DNA of 64,000 bases from Oligoflexia bacterium (GTDB lineage: Bacteria > Bdellovibrionota > UBA1018 > CAIPTA01): positions 1 to 64,000 of the forward strand of contig JAMLID010000016.1 in NCBI GenBank assembly GCA_023954355.1, written 5' to 3'. Both the position numbers and the translations under genes were made by a program. Every line of letters begins with the position of its first letter. The first letter of the stretch is position 1. Below are positions 23,578 to 33,280 of this stretch, piece by piece. Under the pieces are notes generated by a model, which saw nothing but the letters and a program-made list of their open reading frames with translations, was not told the origin of the DNA and did not search any database.

Positions 23578-24366
23578 TTATCCGAATCGTCCAGTGATAT
23601 ATTCTTCGGTTAGTTTTTTTCCGGGGGTTGTGAAGATTTTCTCAGTTCTATCAAACTCGATTAGTTCGCCCATATACATAAAAGCCGTATGATCAGAAAC
23701 ACGCCCTGCTTGTTGCATATTATGGGTAACAATAATAATGGTCACAGTATTTTTTAATTCTGTAACCAGCTCTTCTACTTTTGCCGTAGCAATTGGGTCT
23801 AAAGCAGATGTGGGTTCGTCAAAAAGCAAAATTTCTGGATCGTTCGCTAGAGCTCTAGCAATACAAAGGCGCTGTAGTTGCCCACCTGAAAGATTGAAGG
23901 CTAATCCATGGAGCCTATCTTTTACTTCGTCCCATAGAGCAGCCTTTCGCAAAGACTCTTCCACTTTATCTTCGAGTTGCGATCGACGGTTCACGCCTCG
24001 TACTCTGAGTCCGTAGGCAACATTTTCAAAAATAGATTTAGGAAAAGGATTCGGCTTTTGAAAAACCATACCAATTCTCATACGTACTTCTATCGGGTCT
24101 ATAGAAGACGAGATGATATTGATGTTCTCAGGATAGAGTAGAAGCGATCCATCGTATTTATTACCAACGTATAAATCGTGCATTCGGTTGAAGCAGCGTA
24201 AAAAAGTCGTCTTGCCGCATCCTGACGGGCCGATCAGCGCAGTTACAGATTTATCAATAATTTTTAAATTAATGTCTTTTAAAGCGTGGTGAGTGCCGTA
24301 GTAAAAGTTTAAATTTTTACTTTCTGCCTTAATTTTTATATCTGTCTTTCCGTTTTGTATTACCAT
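23578..24366 (-). CDS. pstB: Phosphate ABC transporter ATP-binding protein PstB
   Basis: 262 residues, normal PstB length. Walker [10 protein letters not shown] (about 43-51), ABC signature [15 protein letters not shown], Walker [14 protein letters not shown] and the PstB-typical [10 protein letters not shown] and [12 protein letters not shown] segments are all present. It powers inward phosphate transport through PstA/PstC. The start overlaps the end of pstA by seven bases. No phoU follows, although phoU usually sits beside pstB. Confidence 0.97.
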   Translation of the reverse strand: MVIQNGKTDIKIKAESKNLNFYYGTHHALKDINLKIIDKSVTALIGPSGCGKTTFLRCFNRMHDLYVGNKYDGSLLLYPENINIISSSIDPIEVRMRIGMVFQKPNPFPKSIFENVAYGLRVRGVNRRSQLEDKVEESLRKAALWDEVKDRLHGLAFNLSGGQLQRLCIARALANDPEILLFDEPTSALDPIATAKVEELVTELKNTVTIIIVTHNMQQAGRVSDHTAFMYMGELIEFDRTEKIFTTPGKKLTEEYITGRFG

Positions 24367-25283
24367 TTTATTTTTTTCCTAAAATAAATTCGAAGATAAA
24401 TCGCGATAGCATTCATGGAGAGAGTCATGAGTAGTAGAATCATACCAGCCGCAGCAGCATTCACGTGAAATTCTTGTTGTGGTCTCGATACCCAGTTAAA
24501 CATTTGGATGGGCATGACAGTAAAGGGAGAAAAAATCCAATCAAAATGGATGAAAGGTGCCTCGGTGCTAATGGGAGCGTTAGGTAAAAAAGCAATAAAA
24601 GTGAGAGCACCTATGGTAATTACAGGGGCCGTTTCTCCGATAGCTCTTGATAGTGAGATTACGATTCCTGTGAGAATGCCTCCCGTTGAATAGGGTAATA
24701 CGTGGTGTTTAACTGTTTGCCATTTTGTTGCACCTACGGCCATGGCAGCCTCTCGAATCGCTGAGGGAATCGTTCGTATTGCCTCTCTTGTAGCTGTAAT
24801 AATGATAGGAAGAATCAATAGTCCAAGGGTTAACCCAGCTGTTAAAATACTAGGGCCAAAATTAAATTTATAAACAAAAATACCGAGCGCCATTAGTCCA
24901 AAAATAATAGAGGGAACCCCAGCTAGATTCGTAATATTAATTTCTATGATGGCTGTAAATAAATTCTTTTTCGCATACTCTTCTAGATAGACTCCAGCTG
25001 CTATTCCAATCGGTATGGCCGAGGCTGCGGTTACAAACATTACTAATGTGCTGCCAACCCAAGCTGAAAGTATTCCTGCTTTGTCTGGGAAGCGAGAAGG
25101 AAAATTCGTTAAAAAGCTTTTTGATATTCTAGCAGCACCATCCGTAGATAAATCTATGATTAAAGCTAAGAGAACTAATAGCGAGCAAAGCAGCAGTATT
25201 AAGCCAAGAATTTCAAAAATATTATCCTTTAGCTTATGAGAGCGTATTAGCTTTTTTATTTGTTCCTTTGATAGCTGATCCAT
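24360..25283 (-). CDS. pstA: Phosphate ABC transporter permease PstA
   Basis: 307 residues with six membrane helices. The EAA loop ([21 protein letters not shown]) that docks the ATPase is clear, as is the PstA-type [18 protein letters not shown] segment. It is the second gene from the end of the pst operon, one base from pstC and overlapping pstB. Slightly longer N-terminus than E. coli PstA. Confidence 0.95.
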   Translation of the reverse strand: MDQLSKEQIKKLIRSHKLKDNIFEILGLILLLCSLLVLLALIIDLSTDGAARISKSFLTNFPSRFPDKAGILSAWVGSTLVMFVTAASAIPIGIAAGVYLEEYAKKNLFTAIIEINITNLAGVPSIIFGLMALGIFVYKFNFGPSILTAGLTLGLLILPIIITATREAIRTIPSAIREAAMAVGATKWQTVKHHVLPYSTGGILTGIVISLSRAIGETAPVITIGALTFIAFLPNAPISTEAPFIHFDWIFSPFTVMPIQMFNWVSRPQQEFHVNAAAAGMILLLMTLSMNAIAIYLRIYFRKKIKW

Positions 25284-26189
25284 CTAATACCTTTGTCTAA
25301 ATTTCTTCTTCACTAAGAAGCCTAATATATTAAAAGAAAAAGTAATGACGAGTAAAACAGAACCCGCAGCAAAAATTGACTGATATCCGATAGAGTCGTG
25401 AGGTAAGTCACCTAAAGAAACCTGTACGATAAAGGCAGTGATCGTGGCTGCTGATTCTGCTGGATTGATGGTGAAGTTTGGCTGCATTCCTGCAGCTATT
25501 GCCACCACCATGGTTTCACCTATGGCTCTTGAAATTCCTAAAATATAGGCGGCTGTGATTCCTGATAGCGCCCCAGGCATTACTACATTAATTGCCGTTT
25601 GAAATTTTGTTGAACCCATTGCATAAGCGCCTTCTCTCATATGCATAGGAACAGCTCTCATAGCGTCTTCACTGAGAGAAGAAATATAAGGAATAATCAT
25701 CACACCCATTACTAAGCCGGCACTCAGCATATTAAAGCCAGGTAGAGAGGGGAAAAACTTTTGTAAAAGAGGTGTGACAAAGAGTAGGGCAAAGTATCCG
25801 TAAACTACCGTCGGAACAGCAGCAAGTAGTTCTAAAATCGGTTTTACTGTTTCGCGAAGTCGTGCAGGGGCGTACTCACTTAAGTAAATAGCACTTATGG
25901 TACCTACCGGTATAGCCAAGCTTAGAGCAACTCCAGTAGTCACAAGTGTTCCCATTAATAAGGGAAGAATTCCATATCTTGGATTAGCAAAAAGAGGGGT
26001 CCATTGAGTATCTGAAAGAAAAATAAGAATCGATACTTCTTTAAAAAAGGGTATCGATTCGGAAATCAAAATAAAAACAATCGCTAAAGTTACAAAAATA
26101 GCAGCCGAGGCAGAAGCAAGCAAAAACAACTCAATACACCATTCACGGATGTACTGAGTTGTTGATCTTTTATAGCCAAGGCTTTTCAT
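25284..26189 (-). CDS. pstC: Phosphate ABC transporter permease PstC
   Basis: 301 residues, six membrane helices. The EAA loop MREGAYAMGSTKFQTAINVVMP and GISRAIGETMVVAIAAG match PstC, and WTPLFANPRYGILPLLMGT is the usual PstC start of the transport domain. It lies two bases after pstS and directly before pstA, in the conserved pstS-C-A-B order. Confidence 0.95.
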   Translation of the reverse strand: MKSLGYKRSTTQYIREWCIELFLLASASAAIFVTLAIVFILISESIPFFKEVSILIFLSDTQWTPLFANPRYGILPLLMGTLVTTGVALSLAIPVGTISAIYLSEYAPARLRETVKPILELLAAVPTVVYGYFALLFVTPLLQKFFPSLPGFNMLSAGLVMGVMIIPYISSLSEDAMRAVPMHMREGAYAMGSTKFQTAINVVMPGALSGITAAYILGISRAIGETMVVAIAAGMQPNFTINPAESAATITAFIVQVSLGDLPHDSIGYQSIFAAGSVLLVITFSFNILGFLVKKKFRQRY

Positions 26190-26191
26190 TT

Positions 26192-27178
26192 TTATAGAGA
26201 CTGCTCTTTTTTAAGTATTTCTTTAATGGTTAATCCAACTTCAGCTTCGCCTTTAAATACGGTGCCAACCTTATTTTTTTCTAAATGCTTTAAGTTTGTT
26301 TCATAGGCAGAGCTAGGTAGTGCAATATAGTTTACTTGTTCTACTAGTGTGATTGCGTTCTTCATATAAAACTCGACCATCTCTTTTACTTCAGGCTTTT
26401 TATAAGATTCAGCATTTACGTAGATGAAAATAGGGCGAGATAGTGGATAGTAGCTTCCGTCTTCAACTGTCTTTTTTGAAGGAAGAACACCAGCAGATTT
26501 TTTTGGTGATTTAGGGCCGCCAACAACACTGATCAATTTGAGCTTAGATTTATTTTCTTCGTAATAAGATAGAGGCAAGAAACCTAAAGCATTTTTATCA
26601 TTAGCCACACCTAGTACTAAAGTATTGTCATCTTCACTAGCTGTATAGTCTCCACGGCTAGCTTTTGATTTACCAGTAACTGCTTCTGTAAAATAATCGA
26701 ATGTTCCTGAGTCTGCTCCGGCTCCATAAAGTTTAAATTCTTCGCTTGGCCATTTTGCATTGATTTGATTCCATTTTGTTACCTTGCCTTGAGCACTTGG
26801 TTCCCACATTTTTTTCAAATCATCTACGCTAACAGAAGTTAACCAAGAGTTTTTTGGGTTAACTACAATCGCGATTGCATCGTAAGCTACGGGCAATTCG
26901 TAATACTTAACGTTTGCGCCTTTACATGTTTCCATTTCTGATTTTGTGATCGGACGAGAGGCATCTTGGATATCTGTTTCTCCACGGCAGAATTTTTTGA
27001 AACCGCCACCAGTTCCAGAAATGCCCACAGTTACCTGTACTTGACCTTTTTTAAAGGCTTGAAATTCTTCAGCTACAGCCTCAGTAATAGGAAATACTGT
27101 GCTTGAGCCATCAGCCTTAATGATGGCTGCTTGGGCCGAAAAAGAGAGTAGTGCTAATAGAGAGAAAAGAATTTTCAT
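26192..27178 (-). CDS. pstS: Phosphate-binding periplasmic protein PstS
   Basis: 328 residues: signal peptide (1-17, ending AQA), then [18 protein letters not shown], which carries the Ser-Ser-Thr phosphate-binding loop. [17 protein letters not shown] and [14 protein letters not shown] are further binding segments. Long for a soluble PstS of the YjjP/PstS-2 type but within the family. It is the first gene of the operon and has a Pho-box-like repeat upstream. Confidence 0.95.
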   Translation of the reverse strand: MKILFSLLALLSFSAQAAIIKADGSSTVFPITEAVAEEFQAFKKGQVQVTVGISGTGGGFKKFCRGETDIQDASRPITKSEMETCKGANVKYYELPVAYDAIAIVVNPKNSWLTSVSVDDLKKMWEPSAQGKVTKWNQINAKWPSEEFKLYGAGADSGTFDYFTEAVTGKSKASRGDYTASEDDNTLVLGVANDKNALGFLPLSYYEENKSKLKLISVVGGPKSPKKSAGVLPSKKTVEDGSYYPLSRPIFIYVNAESYKKPEVKEMVEFYMKNAITLVEQVNYIALPSSAYETNLKHLEKNKVGTVFKGEAEVGLTIKEILKKEQSL

Positions 27179-27241
27179 AAATGCTCCTAAAAATACCTGT
27201 TTTTTTGTCTTCCTATTTGTAACGCTCCTTGTGATTTTCTG

Positions 27242-27259
27242 TGTTAGATTTTTGTTAGA
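27242..27259 (-). promoter_or_regulatory. Pho-box-like direct repeat upstream of pstS
   Basis: On the minus strand TCTAACA occurs twice, 11 bases start to start, separated by AAAA. PhoB/PhoP-type boxes are 6-7 base direct repeats with 11-base periodicity, and pstS is their standard target. It lies 63-81 bases before the pstS start. The base sequence differs from the E. coli consensus, so the call rests on spacing and context. Confidence 0.5.
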
Positions 27260-27350
27260 TCCACATTAAGGGTTTTGGCTTTTTATCGGAAGTAAAAATG
27301 AAAAATAGGTATTTTTATTGGTTTTTCTTAAGAACTTTTTGTATTTTTAA

Positions 27351-28412
27351 GTGCACATGAAGGTCACAAAGGCTCAAAAGATTGGGCAAAAAGTGGATCC
27401 CCAAAGCCTTGGATTTGGTAAGGTTTTTTCGGATCATATGTATCTGCAGAGCTTTAAAGAGGGCAGTTGGCAAGAGGGCGAAATTGTTCCCTACCAAAAC
27501 CTTCCTTTAGACCCGGCTGCTGCTGTATATCACTACGCCCAATGTTTATTTGAGGGGCAAAAAGCCTATTGGGGAGTAGACCAAAAAATCCGCCTTTTTC
27601 GTCCAGACTTTCATTCTAACCGTATGGAGGCAGGGGCAGCTAGAATGTGTATGCCTTTTCCTGGGCAAGAGCAAATGCATGAAGCCCTGTCAGAGCTTGT
27701 TCTTATCGATTCTGACTGGATTCCTCGTCAAAAGGGATGTTCGCTTTATTTAAGACCCACTTTATTTGCTTCTGAGCCTTTTTTGGGAGTTCGCCCAGCT
27801 AAAGAATATATTTATATGATTATCGCTTCACCTGTAGGGGCTTATTATGCGGAGGGCTTTAATCCGGTTCGTATATGGGTAGAGCCACATTATTCACGTT
27901 CGGCGCCTGGGGGGTTGGGCTCTGTAAAGGCGGGAGCAAACTATGCTATGAGCTTAATGGCCTCGGATTCAGCAAAAAAACGAGGGTACTCACAGGTACT
28001 TTGGTTGGATCCACTAGATAAAGATCGTATCGAAGAAGTGGGCACAATGAATGTGTTTTTTCGTTTTAAAGACCATGTGGCTACACCAGCCTTAAATGGA
28101 TCTATTTTAAATGGAGCAACAAGAGATTGTGTTCTTCATTTATTAAAAAAATGGAATATTCGATCTGAAGAAAGAGTAGTTCGAGTTTCTGAGATAAAGG
28201 CTGCACAGAAGCAAGGGGATTTACTAGAGGTCTTTGGTACTGGTACTGCTGCGGTTATTTCTTCAGTGGGTACACTAGGCTTTGAAGATCAAGAAATGAA
28301 AATAGGCGACGGATCTACTGGTGAGCTATCTAAAAAACTATTCAATGCAATTACTTCGATTCAATATGGAGAGAGTGAAGATTCTTTTGGTTGGACAAAA
28401 ATACTTAGGTGA
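27351..28412 (+). CDS. ilvE: Branched-chain amino acid aminotransferase
   Basis: 353 residues, the long (type II) BCAT form. The PLP lysine is in GSVKAGANYAMSL, and the family segments FEGQKAYWG, RLFRPDFHSNRM, YLRPTLFASE, EEVGTMNVFF and GTGTAAVISSVG are all present. It catalyses the last step of Val, Leu and Ile synthesis or the first of their breakdown. Start GTG at 27351 or ATG at 27357. The next gene begins within a few bases of its stop. Confidence 0.93.
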   Translation: MHMKVTKAQKIGQKVDPQSLGFGKVFSDHMYLQSFKEGSWQEGEIVPYQNLPLDPAAAVYHYAQCLFEGQKAYWGVDQKIRLFRPDFHSNRMEAGAARMCMPFPGQEQMHEALSELVLIDSDWIPRQKGCSLYLRPTLFASEPFLGVRPAKEYIYMIIASPVGAYYAEGFNPVRIWVEPHYSRSAPGGLGSVKAGANYAMSLMASDSAKKRGYSQVLWLDPLDKDRIEEVGTMNVFFRFKDHVATPALNGSILNGATRDCVLHLLKKWNIRSEERVVRVSEIKAAQKQGDLLEVFGTGTAAVISSVGTLGFEDQEMKIGDGSTGELSKKLFNAITSIQYGESEDSFGWTKILR

Positions 28413-28417
28413 TAAAT

Positions 28418-28744
28418 ATGACCGATATATGGAGAAAATGTAGTTCTTGTAAAAAGCCTTTGGGGTATTCAGAAACATACTGGGCCTGTAATGTTTCTAC
28501 TTGTAATCGCTCAAGAACATTTTTGGTTTTTTGCTCTGTAAGTTGCTGGGATGCTCATTTAGGTTTCAGTCGACATAGAGACTCATGGGCAGAAGAAAAG
28601 AAGTCACCTACAAAAGAATTTTGGGCTAAAGTGTTAGCCGGAGAAGAACTTTATCCACCTCGCCCTGCTAAAGCTAAAGAGCCTGAGGTGGTGAAAAATG
28701 TTTCATCTAGTCCGAGAGTGATTATTCGTAAAAAAAATTCTTAA
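28418..28744 (+). CDS. Small zinc-ribbon-like protein of unknown function
   Basis: About 108 residues from the ATG at 28418 (a GTG at 28409 would overlap ilvE by four bases). The N-terminus has Cys pairs in CSSCKK, ACNVSTCN and FCSVSCWDAH, enough for one or two zinc sites in a treble-clef or MYND-like arrangement. The C-terminus is basic and Pro-rich. No signal peptide. Co-transcription with ilvE is likely from the spacing but gives no clear functional hint. Confidence 0.65.
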   Translation: MTDIWRKCSSCKKPLGYSETYWACNVSTCNRSRTFLVFCSVSCWDAHLGFSRHRDSWAEEKKSPTKEFWAKVLAGEELYPPRPAKAKEPEVVKNVSSSPRVIIRKKNS

Positions 28745-28752
28745 TATTTGGC

Positions 28753-29448
28753 TTATTTGCGATGAAAGAATCTATCTAAAAACAAAAAGTAGTGTTTTTT
28801 CATCGATTCAAGCGCATGAGGCACTCTTTCTTTGCAGCCAGCCTTATCTTGTATGCTTTCAGAGGGCTTTAAGTCAGGTGAGCTTTTGTAGGCATCTTCT
28901 ATCCATGGCCATTCTGCTTCTGGATGAAATTGAAACCCAAAAATCATTTCTCCAAAACTAAAGGCTTGATTAGGAGTAACAGAAGAATTCATCAGGTGGG
29001 TTGCGCCTTTTGGTAGCGAAAAAACGCACTCATGCCAATGAAAAACAGAAAGCGACTCTGGCCAGTCTAATAAAAAATTGGAATGAGACGATTTTTTTTC
29101 AACGGGGAAAAAGCCAATTTCTTTTTGTGAAGCCTTTTTTACTTCACCGCCTAGGGCCTCTGCTAGTAGTTGAGATCCTAGACAAATGCCTAAAGTAGGG
29201 CGATCAAGTTTGATCCAGTTTTTAATCTGTTTTTTTTCTTCTAATAGCCAGGGGTTAGCTTCTGTTTCAAATACATTCATGGATCCGCCAAGAATGATTA
29301 GAGCGTCATGTTCTTCTAATTTAAGATTATCCCATGCATTTGTCTTATAGGTATGTAGTTCTACATAAGAGTGGTTATTGGAATCTAACCATTGAAAAGT
29401 TGATCCGACATTGTCTTCAGGTGAGTGTTGAAAAATTAAAAATTTCAT
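28753..29448 (-). CDS. Class I glutamine amidotransferase (GMP-synthase-like)
   Basis: 231 residues. The nucleophile elbow GICLGSQLLAEALGG (Cys near 94) and the FQFHPEAEW block give the Cys-His-Glu triad of class I amidotransferases. It has no synthetase domain, so it belongs to the stand-alone group that includes gamma-glutamyl peptidases and YfeJ-type proteins. Substrate unknown. Convergent with the zinc-ribbon gene, eight bases apart. Confidence 0.85.
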   Translation of the reverse strand: MKFLIFQHSPEDNVGSTFQWLDSNNHSYVELHTYKTNAWDNLKLEEHDALIILGGSMNVFETEANPWLLEEKKQIKNWIKLDRPTLGICLGSQLLAEALGGEVKKASQKEIGFFPVEKKSSHSNFLLDWPESLSVFHWHECVFSLPKGATHLMNSSVTPNQAFSFGEMIFGFQFHPEAEWPWIEDAYKSSPDLKPSESIQDKAGCKERVPHALESMKKHYFLFLDRFFHRK

Positions 29449-29484
29449 AAAGTACCTATACTCGATTTAAAATTTTAGTTCATT

Positions 29485-29803
29485 AGGGCGTGTTTTCAAA
29501 GTTATTAACTAGTGCGAAACTCTTAAAAAACACCTGTGCTGCTATTGCTCATCGTTAGAGTAGGGTTCACTATTCTTTCTCTTCGCGCCTTGTCAGCTAT
29601 TTTTTATCAGCTGCCCCCTTTAATTGTTGTTTGAGTGGCTGTTTCTTTAGTAGAAACAATTTATTAGCTATGGCTTGCTTACTTAAAAATACAAAGAGTA
29701 GAACATTGCCAGAGTGATCGAGTGTGGTTCATCAACAATTAAAGGGGGCAGCTAGTATTCTTTAAGGGTTTTTCGCTACAATTCTAAATTGAAAACACAC
29801 CCT
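29485..29803. repeat. Outer inverted repeat flanking the second 141-bp element
   Basis: AGGGCGTGTTTTCAA at 29485-29499 and TTGAAAACACACCCT at 29789-29803 are 15-base inverted complements with one mismatch. They bracket the MITE-like copy in the 367-base gene-free gap between 29448 and 29815. They may be ends of an older element, or chance. The rest of the gap shows no gene. Confidence 0.4.
29611..29751 (-). mobile_element. 141-bp inverted-repeat element (MITE-like), copy 2
   Basis: Same ends as copy 1 (CTGCCCCCTTTAATTGTTG and CAACAATTAAAGGGGGCAG here form a 19-base perfect inverted repeat) and the same length. Its reverse complement aligns with copy 1 across the interior, for example TAGCTAATAAATTGTTT occurs in both. 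Bases just outside extend the inverted repeat by AG/CT. It holds no open frame of note and lies between two genes. Confidence 0.8.
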
Positions 29804-29814
29804 AGAAATTATGG

Positions 29815-30486
29815 TTATTCTGCCTTAGTAAGTTCTGGCCCTAATAGGGTGTTTTGTGGAACGGGTAATTCTAATAAATCTTCAGATTGAAAGACTCTTT
29901 CTCCATTTTCTGATTTAAGTCGTAGTTTTATCCAGTGTGGAGCGTTGCCTTCTAAGAGTAGAGTTACGCCTTTATACCTCAGCATAAACTCAGGGAATCT
30001 CCATACGCCACCTCTGTAAAGACGTTCTTTCCCATAGGAAAGAATCTTTGATCGTACAATGGGTAACCCTAATTTATTCATTTTCCCTGGAACTTCGCAA
30101 TAAAAAACCATTCGTTTTGCCGAGAGCTTCACCGAAGTGAATGCAGGACACTGAATTTGTCCAATTTTTTTCCATTCTTGTTTCGCCTGGTGATAAAGAT
30201 GTAACATTGGGCCATTGAATTTTTCTTCTTTACCCGTAGTTAAAACAAAAAGTTTTTCACGATCAGGAATCAATCCAACAATATCTCGGTGAGAAATTTC
30301 TTTAGGTAGTGCAATCACTGTTTTTGAGCCGCCTTCTATGGGAAAGGCAACAATGTGTGAGTCGGCATTTTCTCCTTCTTTTTTTAAGCCAGCAAAAACG
30401 GTACCACCATCATCGTAGAAAACGGTGGTGAAATAGTTCACATTGGCAAAAGCATTCAAATTTATTAGCAAGAGAAAAACCACCAT
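29815..30486 (-). CDS. Secreted protein, beta-propeller-like
   Basis: 223 residues with a short signal peptide (1-14, ending AFA). Repeating strand pairs (VFYDDGGTVFAGLKK, KLFVLTTGKEEK, LSAKRMVFYCEVPG) suggest WD- or kelch-like blades. No catalytic motif. It is 66 bases downstream of the next gene on the same strand. Function unknown. Confidence 0.6.
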   Translation of the reverse strand: MVVFLLLINLNAFANVNYFTTVFYDDGGTVFAGLKKEGENADSHIVAFPIEGGSKTVIALPKEISHRDIVGLIPDREKLFVLTTGKEEKFNGPMLHLYHQAKQEWKKIGQIQCPAFTSVKLSAKRMVFYCEVPGKMNKLGLPIVRSKILSYGKERLYRGGVWRFPEFMLRYKGVTLLLEGNAPHWIKLRLKSENGERVFQSEDLLELPVPQNTLLGPELTKAE

Positions 30487-30552
30487 CTGAGCGAAAGAAT
30501 ATCATGAGCATATAAAATTTTCGAGCTGCGACAAAACTAGTCTTGAAAAATT

Positions 30553-31221
30553 TTACACGGAATCTATAGAATAAGTATCTACAGTATACGAGTCCTCGAA
30601 TTCGCCTGATTTCAGTAGTATCTTTTGTGTTCCCCATTTTTTTGCATCGCTTTCTTGATAGGCAAGTAGATGGGGGTTTTTGCCGTGGGGAATAATTGCC
30701 ATAGCATCAGTAAAAAACGTATAACTGGCATGATTTTGTTCTATATACCAGCGAGTTTGTTTTTGCTGTGAAATAACAGTTGCATCAAGACTAGCTTCTT
30801 TTGCGTTTCTATTTAGTGTTTTTGTATAATGTAATGGCCAAAGATTGAGATCAACTAATGCTAAGTTTGTACTATTATCTTGGCTCGGTGATTTACTAGA
30901 ATAAGTTTGTGAAAAAACTTTTGTTCCTCTACTAATAATCTCTTCTTTTGCCTCTTCGCAAACCTCTGGATGTATTCGAAAATAAGCTGAGCGCTCTTTT
31001 TTTTGGCAAAATTGAATAATTTCTAAAAACAATTTTTCGTCAAATGAGTCAATCCCAAATCCAAAGGCACCGTGGGTCTGGTGCGAAGTGCCTAGATATA
31101 CGACTAGAGAAGACCCAAAGTTGATAACTTCTGTTTCGCTATAGGGGTTTATCTGACTTAAAGAAGCAGAGTATACGCTTGCTTCTTTGCCTAAGGCAAT
31201 TTCATAGGAATGAATATTCAT
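30553..31221 (-). CDS. Protein of unknown function, possible GNAT-like fold
   Basis: 222 residues, cytoplasmic. Segments such as GSSLVVYLGTSHQTHGAFGFG and ARYFRIHPEV-like EERSAYFRIHPEVCEE alternate strand and helix as in acyl-CoA N-acyltransferases, but I cannot find the acetyl-CoA loop (Q/R-x-x-G-x-G/A). It starts two bases after the M3 peptidase stop, so the two are co-transcribed. The fold is a guess. Confidence 0.55.
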   Translation of the reverse strand: MNIHSYEIALGKEASVYSASLSQINPYSETEVINFGSSLVVYLGTSHQTHGAFGFGIDSFDEKLFLEIIQFCQKKERSAYFRIHPEVCEEAKEEIISRGTKVFSQTYSSKSPSQDNSTNLALVDLNLWPLHYTKTLNRNAKEASLDATVISQQKQTRWYIEQNHASYTFFTDAMAIIPHGKNPHLLAYQESDAKKWGTQKILLKSGEFEDSYTVDTYSIDSV

Positions 31222-31223
31222 TC

Positions 31224-33230
31224 TTAGATTAAACCATCTCGTCTTAATAGTGCTGCTGGGTCAGGTTGTCGTCCACGGAATTTAATGTATAAATCCATAG
31301 GGTGCTCACTACTGCCTTTAGATAAGATAAAGTTTCTAAATTTTGAAGAGATTTCTTTATTAAAGAGGCCTTTTTCTTTGAAATATTCAAAAGCATCAGC
31401 ATCAAGAACTTCTGCCCACTTATAAGAGTAGTATCCAGCAGAGTAGCCACCAGCAAATATATGAGAAAATGCCGGAGATATTGCTGTACCTGTCTCTTTG
31501 GGAAAAAAACGAAGATCTTTGGTTACATCTGATTCGAAAGATTCTACATCTGAAACTTTTGAAGGGTCACCTGAGTGCCAACCCATATCTAAAAGAGCAA
31601 AAGTTAGTTGTCGAACACATAACCAACCTGCTTGAAACGCAGAAGAGGCTTTAATTTTTTCCACTAATTCTTCAGGAATTTTTTCTCCAGTCTCGTAGTG
31701 TTTTGCAAAAAGATTTAATCCCTCTGCTTCAGAAATCCAGTTTTCCATAATCTGAGAGGGTAATTCTACGAAATCCCAGTATACGTTTGTTCCTGAAAGA
31801 GAAACGTAGTGGCAGTTTGCCAAAAGTGAGTGAAGAGCGTGTCCAAACTCATGAAATAAGGTTCGTACTTCGTCGTGTGTTAAGAGAGAAGGTTTACTTT
31901 CTGTAGGCTTCGTGAAGTTACACACAATGCTCACATGGGGTCTAAGTGTTTTACCGCTCCACGTGCCTTGTTCTAAGAAGTTCGTCATCCATGCGCCCCC
32001 TCTTTTTGATTCTCTTGGAAAAAAATCACCATAAAAATACCCGATAAACCGATCGCCTTCACGAACTTCATAGGCACGAACGTCATCATGATAAACAGGT
32101 ATATCTTTTCTTTCTTTAAAACTTAGGCCATATAGTAGCTCGGCATGTTTAAATGCGCCTTCAATAACAGATTCTAATCGAAAGTATGGTCGCAACTCTT
32201 CTTGGCTCAAGTTGAACTTTGAAACTTTTAGTTTTTCTGAATAAAAAGCAACATCCCAAGGACGAAGATCACCAGTGGTTTTAAGTTTTTGTAATTCGTC
32301 TACGTCACTTTGAGCAAAAGGCTTGGCGTGCTTCAACAAATCTTGTAAGAAGGTGTTTACCTTTTCGGGAGATTCAGCCATACGTTCTTCTAAAACGAAA
32401 TGAGCATGATCTTTGTACCCTAATGTTTTTGCTCTTTTGAATCGCAATTGAGCAATTTCTTTTAAAATTTCACGATTGTCGTTAGGAGCTTTCAATCCTC
32501 TACTAGAGACAGCAAACCACAGTTCTTTTCGAAGCGATTCGTTAGTGCAATACTGTAAAAAGGGAGCAAAGCTAGGGGATTGAAGGGTGAATGCCCATGA
32601 ATTCTCTTTATTTTTTTGTTTTGCCAAGCTTTTAGCCTCTTCTAAAGAAGCAGAAGGCAAATCTTTAATATCATCAAAAGAATCTACGAATAAAACATAT
32701 TCATTTGTAGCTTTTAAAACGTGGTCAGAAAATTCTTGAGTAAGTTTAGCCAGTCGTTTGTCTATTTCACGCAATTCATTTTTTTGTTCCTCTGATAGGA
32801 GGGCACCATTTCTACGAAACGCTTTAAATGTTTTGTCTAGAAGCTGTTTTTGCTCACCATTATAGGATTCAATTTTTTCATATACTTTTTGTACGCGCGA
32901 AAAAATTTGCGCATTTAGAAGTAAATCATTGGCCAATTCAGAAAGCATAGGTGAGTAGGTTTTTGCCATTGCTTGTAGTTCGTCGTTCGTATTTGCACTT
33001 AGAAGGTTGAAAAAAATACCACTCACTTTATCTAGTGGCTCGCGAAAGCTTTCAATCGCTTCAATAGTGTTTTCGAGGGTGGCCTCTTCTTTTGTATTAG
33101 CGATTCTTTGGATGTTTTCTTTGGCCTGAGCAATTGTTTTATCAAAAGCTGGAGGAAAATGCTCTGTTCGCAAATCGGCAAAGTTGAAAGGAGTTTGGTC
33201 ATCTATAAGAATGGGAATTAATGGATTCAT
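31224..33230 (-). CDS. M3-family zinc oligopeptidase (oligopeptidase A / PrlC-like)
   Basis: 668 residues, typical for the family. The zinc-binding HExxH is HEFGH at residues 460-464, with the third ligand Glu in the following ENWISEAEGL-type helix. The region RGGAWMTNF and PHVSIVCNF before it is characteristic of the M3A group. It degrades short peptides, including cleaved signal peptides, in the cytoplasm. No signal peptide, as expected. Confidence 0.92.
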   Translation of the reverse strand: MNPLIPILIDDQTPFNFADLRTEHFPPAFDKTIAQAKENIQRIANTKEEATLENTIEAIESFREPLDKVSGIFFNLLSANTNDELQAMAKTYSPMLSELANDLLLNAQIFSRVQKVYEKIESYNGEQKQLLDKTFKAFRRNGALLSEEQKNELREIDKRLAKLTQEFSDHVLKATNEYVLFVDSFDDIKDLPSASLEEAKSLAKQKNKENSWAFTLQSPSFAPFLQYCTNESLRKELWFAVSSRGLKAPNDNREILKEIAQLRFKRAKTLGYKDHAHFVLEERMAESPEKVNTFLQDLLKHAKPFAQSDVDELQKLKTTGDLRPWDVAFYSEKLKVSKFNLSQEELRPYFRLESVIEGAFKHAELLYGLSFKERKDIPVYHDDVRAYEVREGDRFIGYFYGDFFPRESKRGGAWMTNFLEQGTWSGKTLRPHVSIVCNFTKPTESKPSLLTHDEVRTLFHEFGHALHSLLANCHYVSLSGTNVYWDFVELPSQIMENWISEAEGLNLFAKHYETGEKIPEELVEKIKASSAFQAGWLCVRQLTFALLDMGWHSGDPSKVSDVESFESDVTKDLRFFPKETGTAISPAFSHIFAGGYSAGYYSYKWAEVLDADAFEYFKEKGLFNKEISSKFRNFILSKGSSEHPMDLYIKFRGRQPDPAALLRRDGLI

Positions 33231-33280
33231 CCTGACTCTATATCACAGTCAGTCGAAATGAGGTAGAAATGCGCAAAGCG

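Noticed and set aside
18138..29751. Composite transposon bounded by the two 141-bp copies
   Set aside because: The 11 kb between them carries ordinary genes such as pstSCAB and ilvE, with no transposase. Two independent insertions are simpler.
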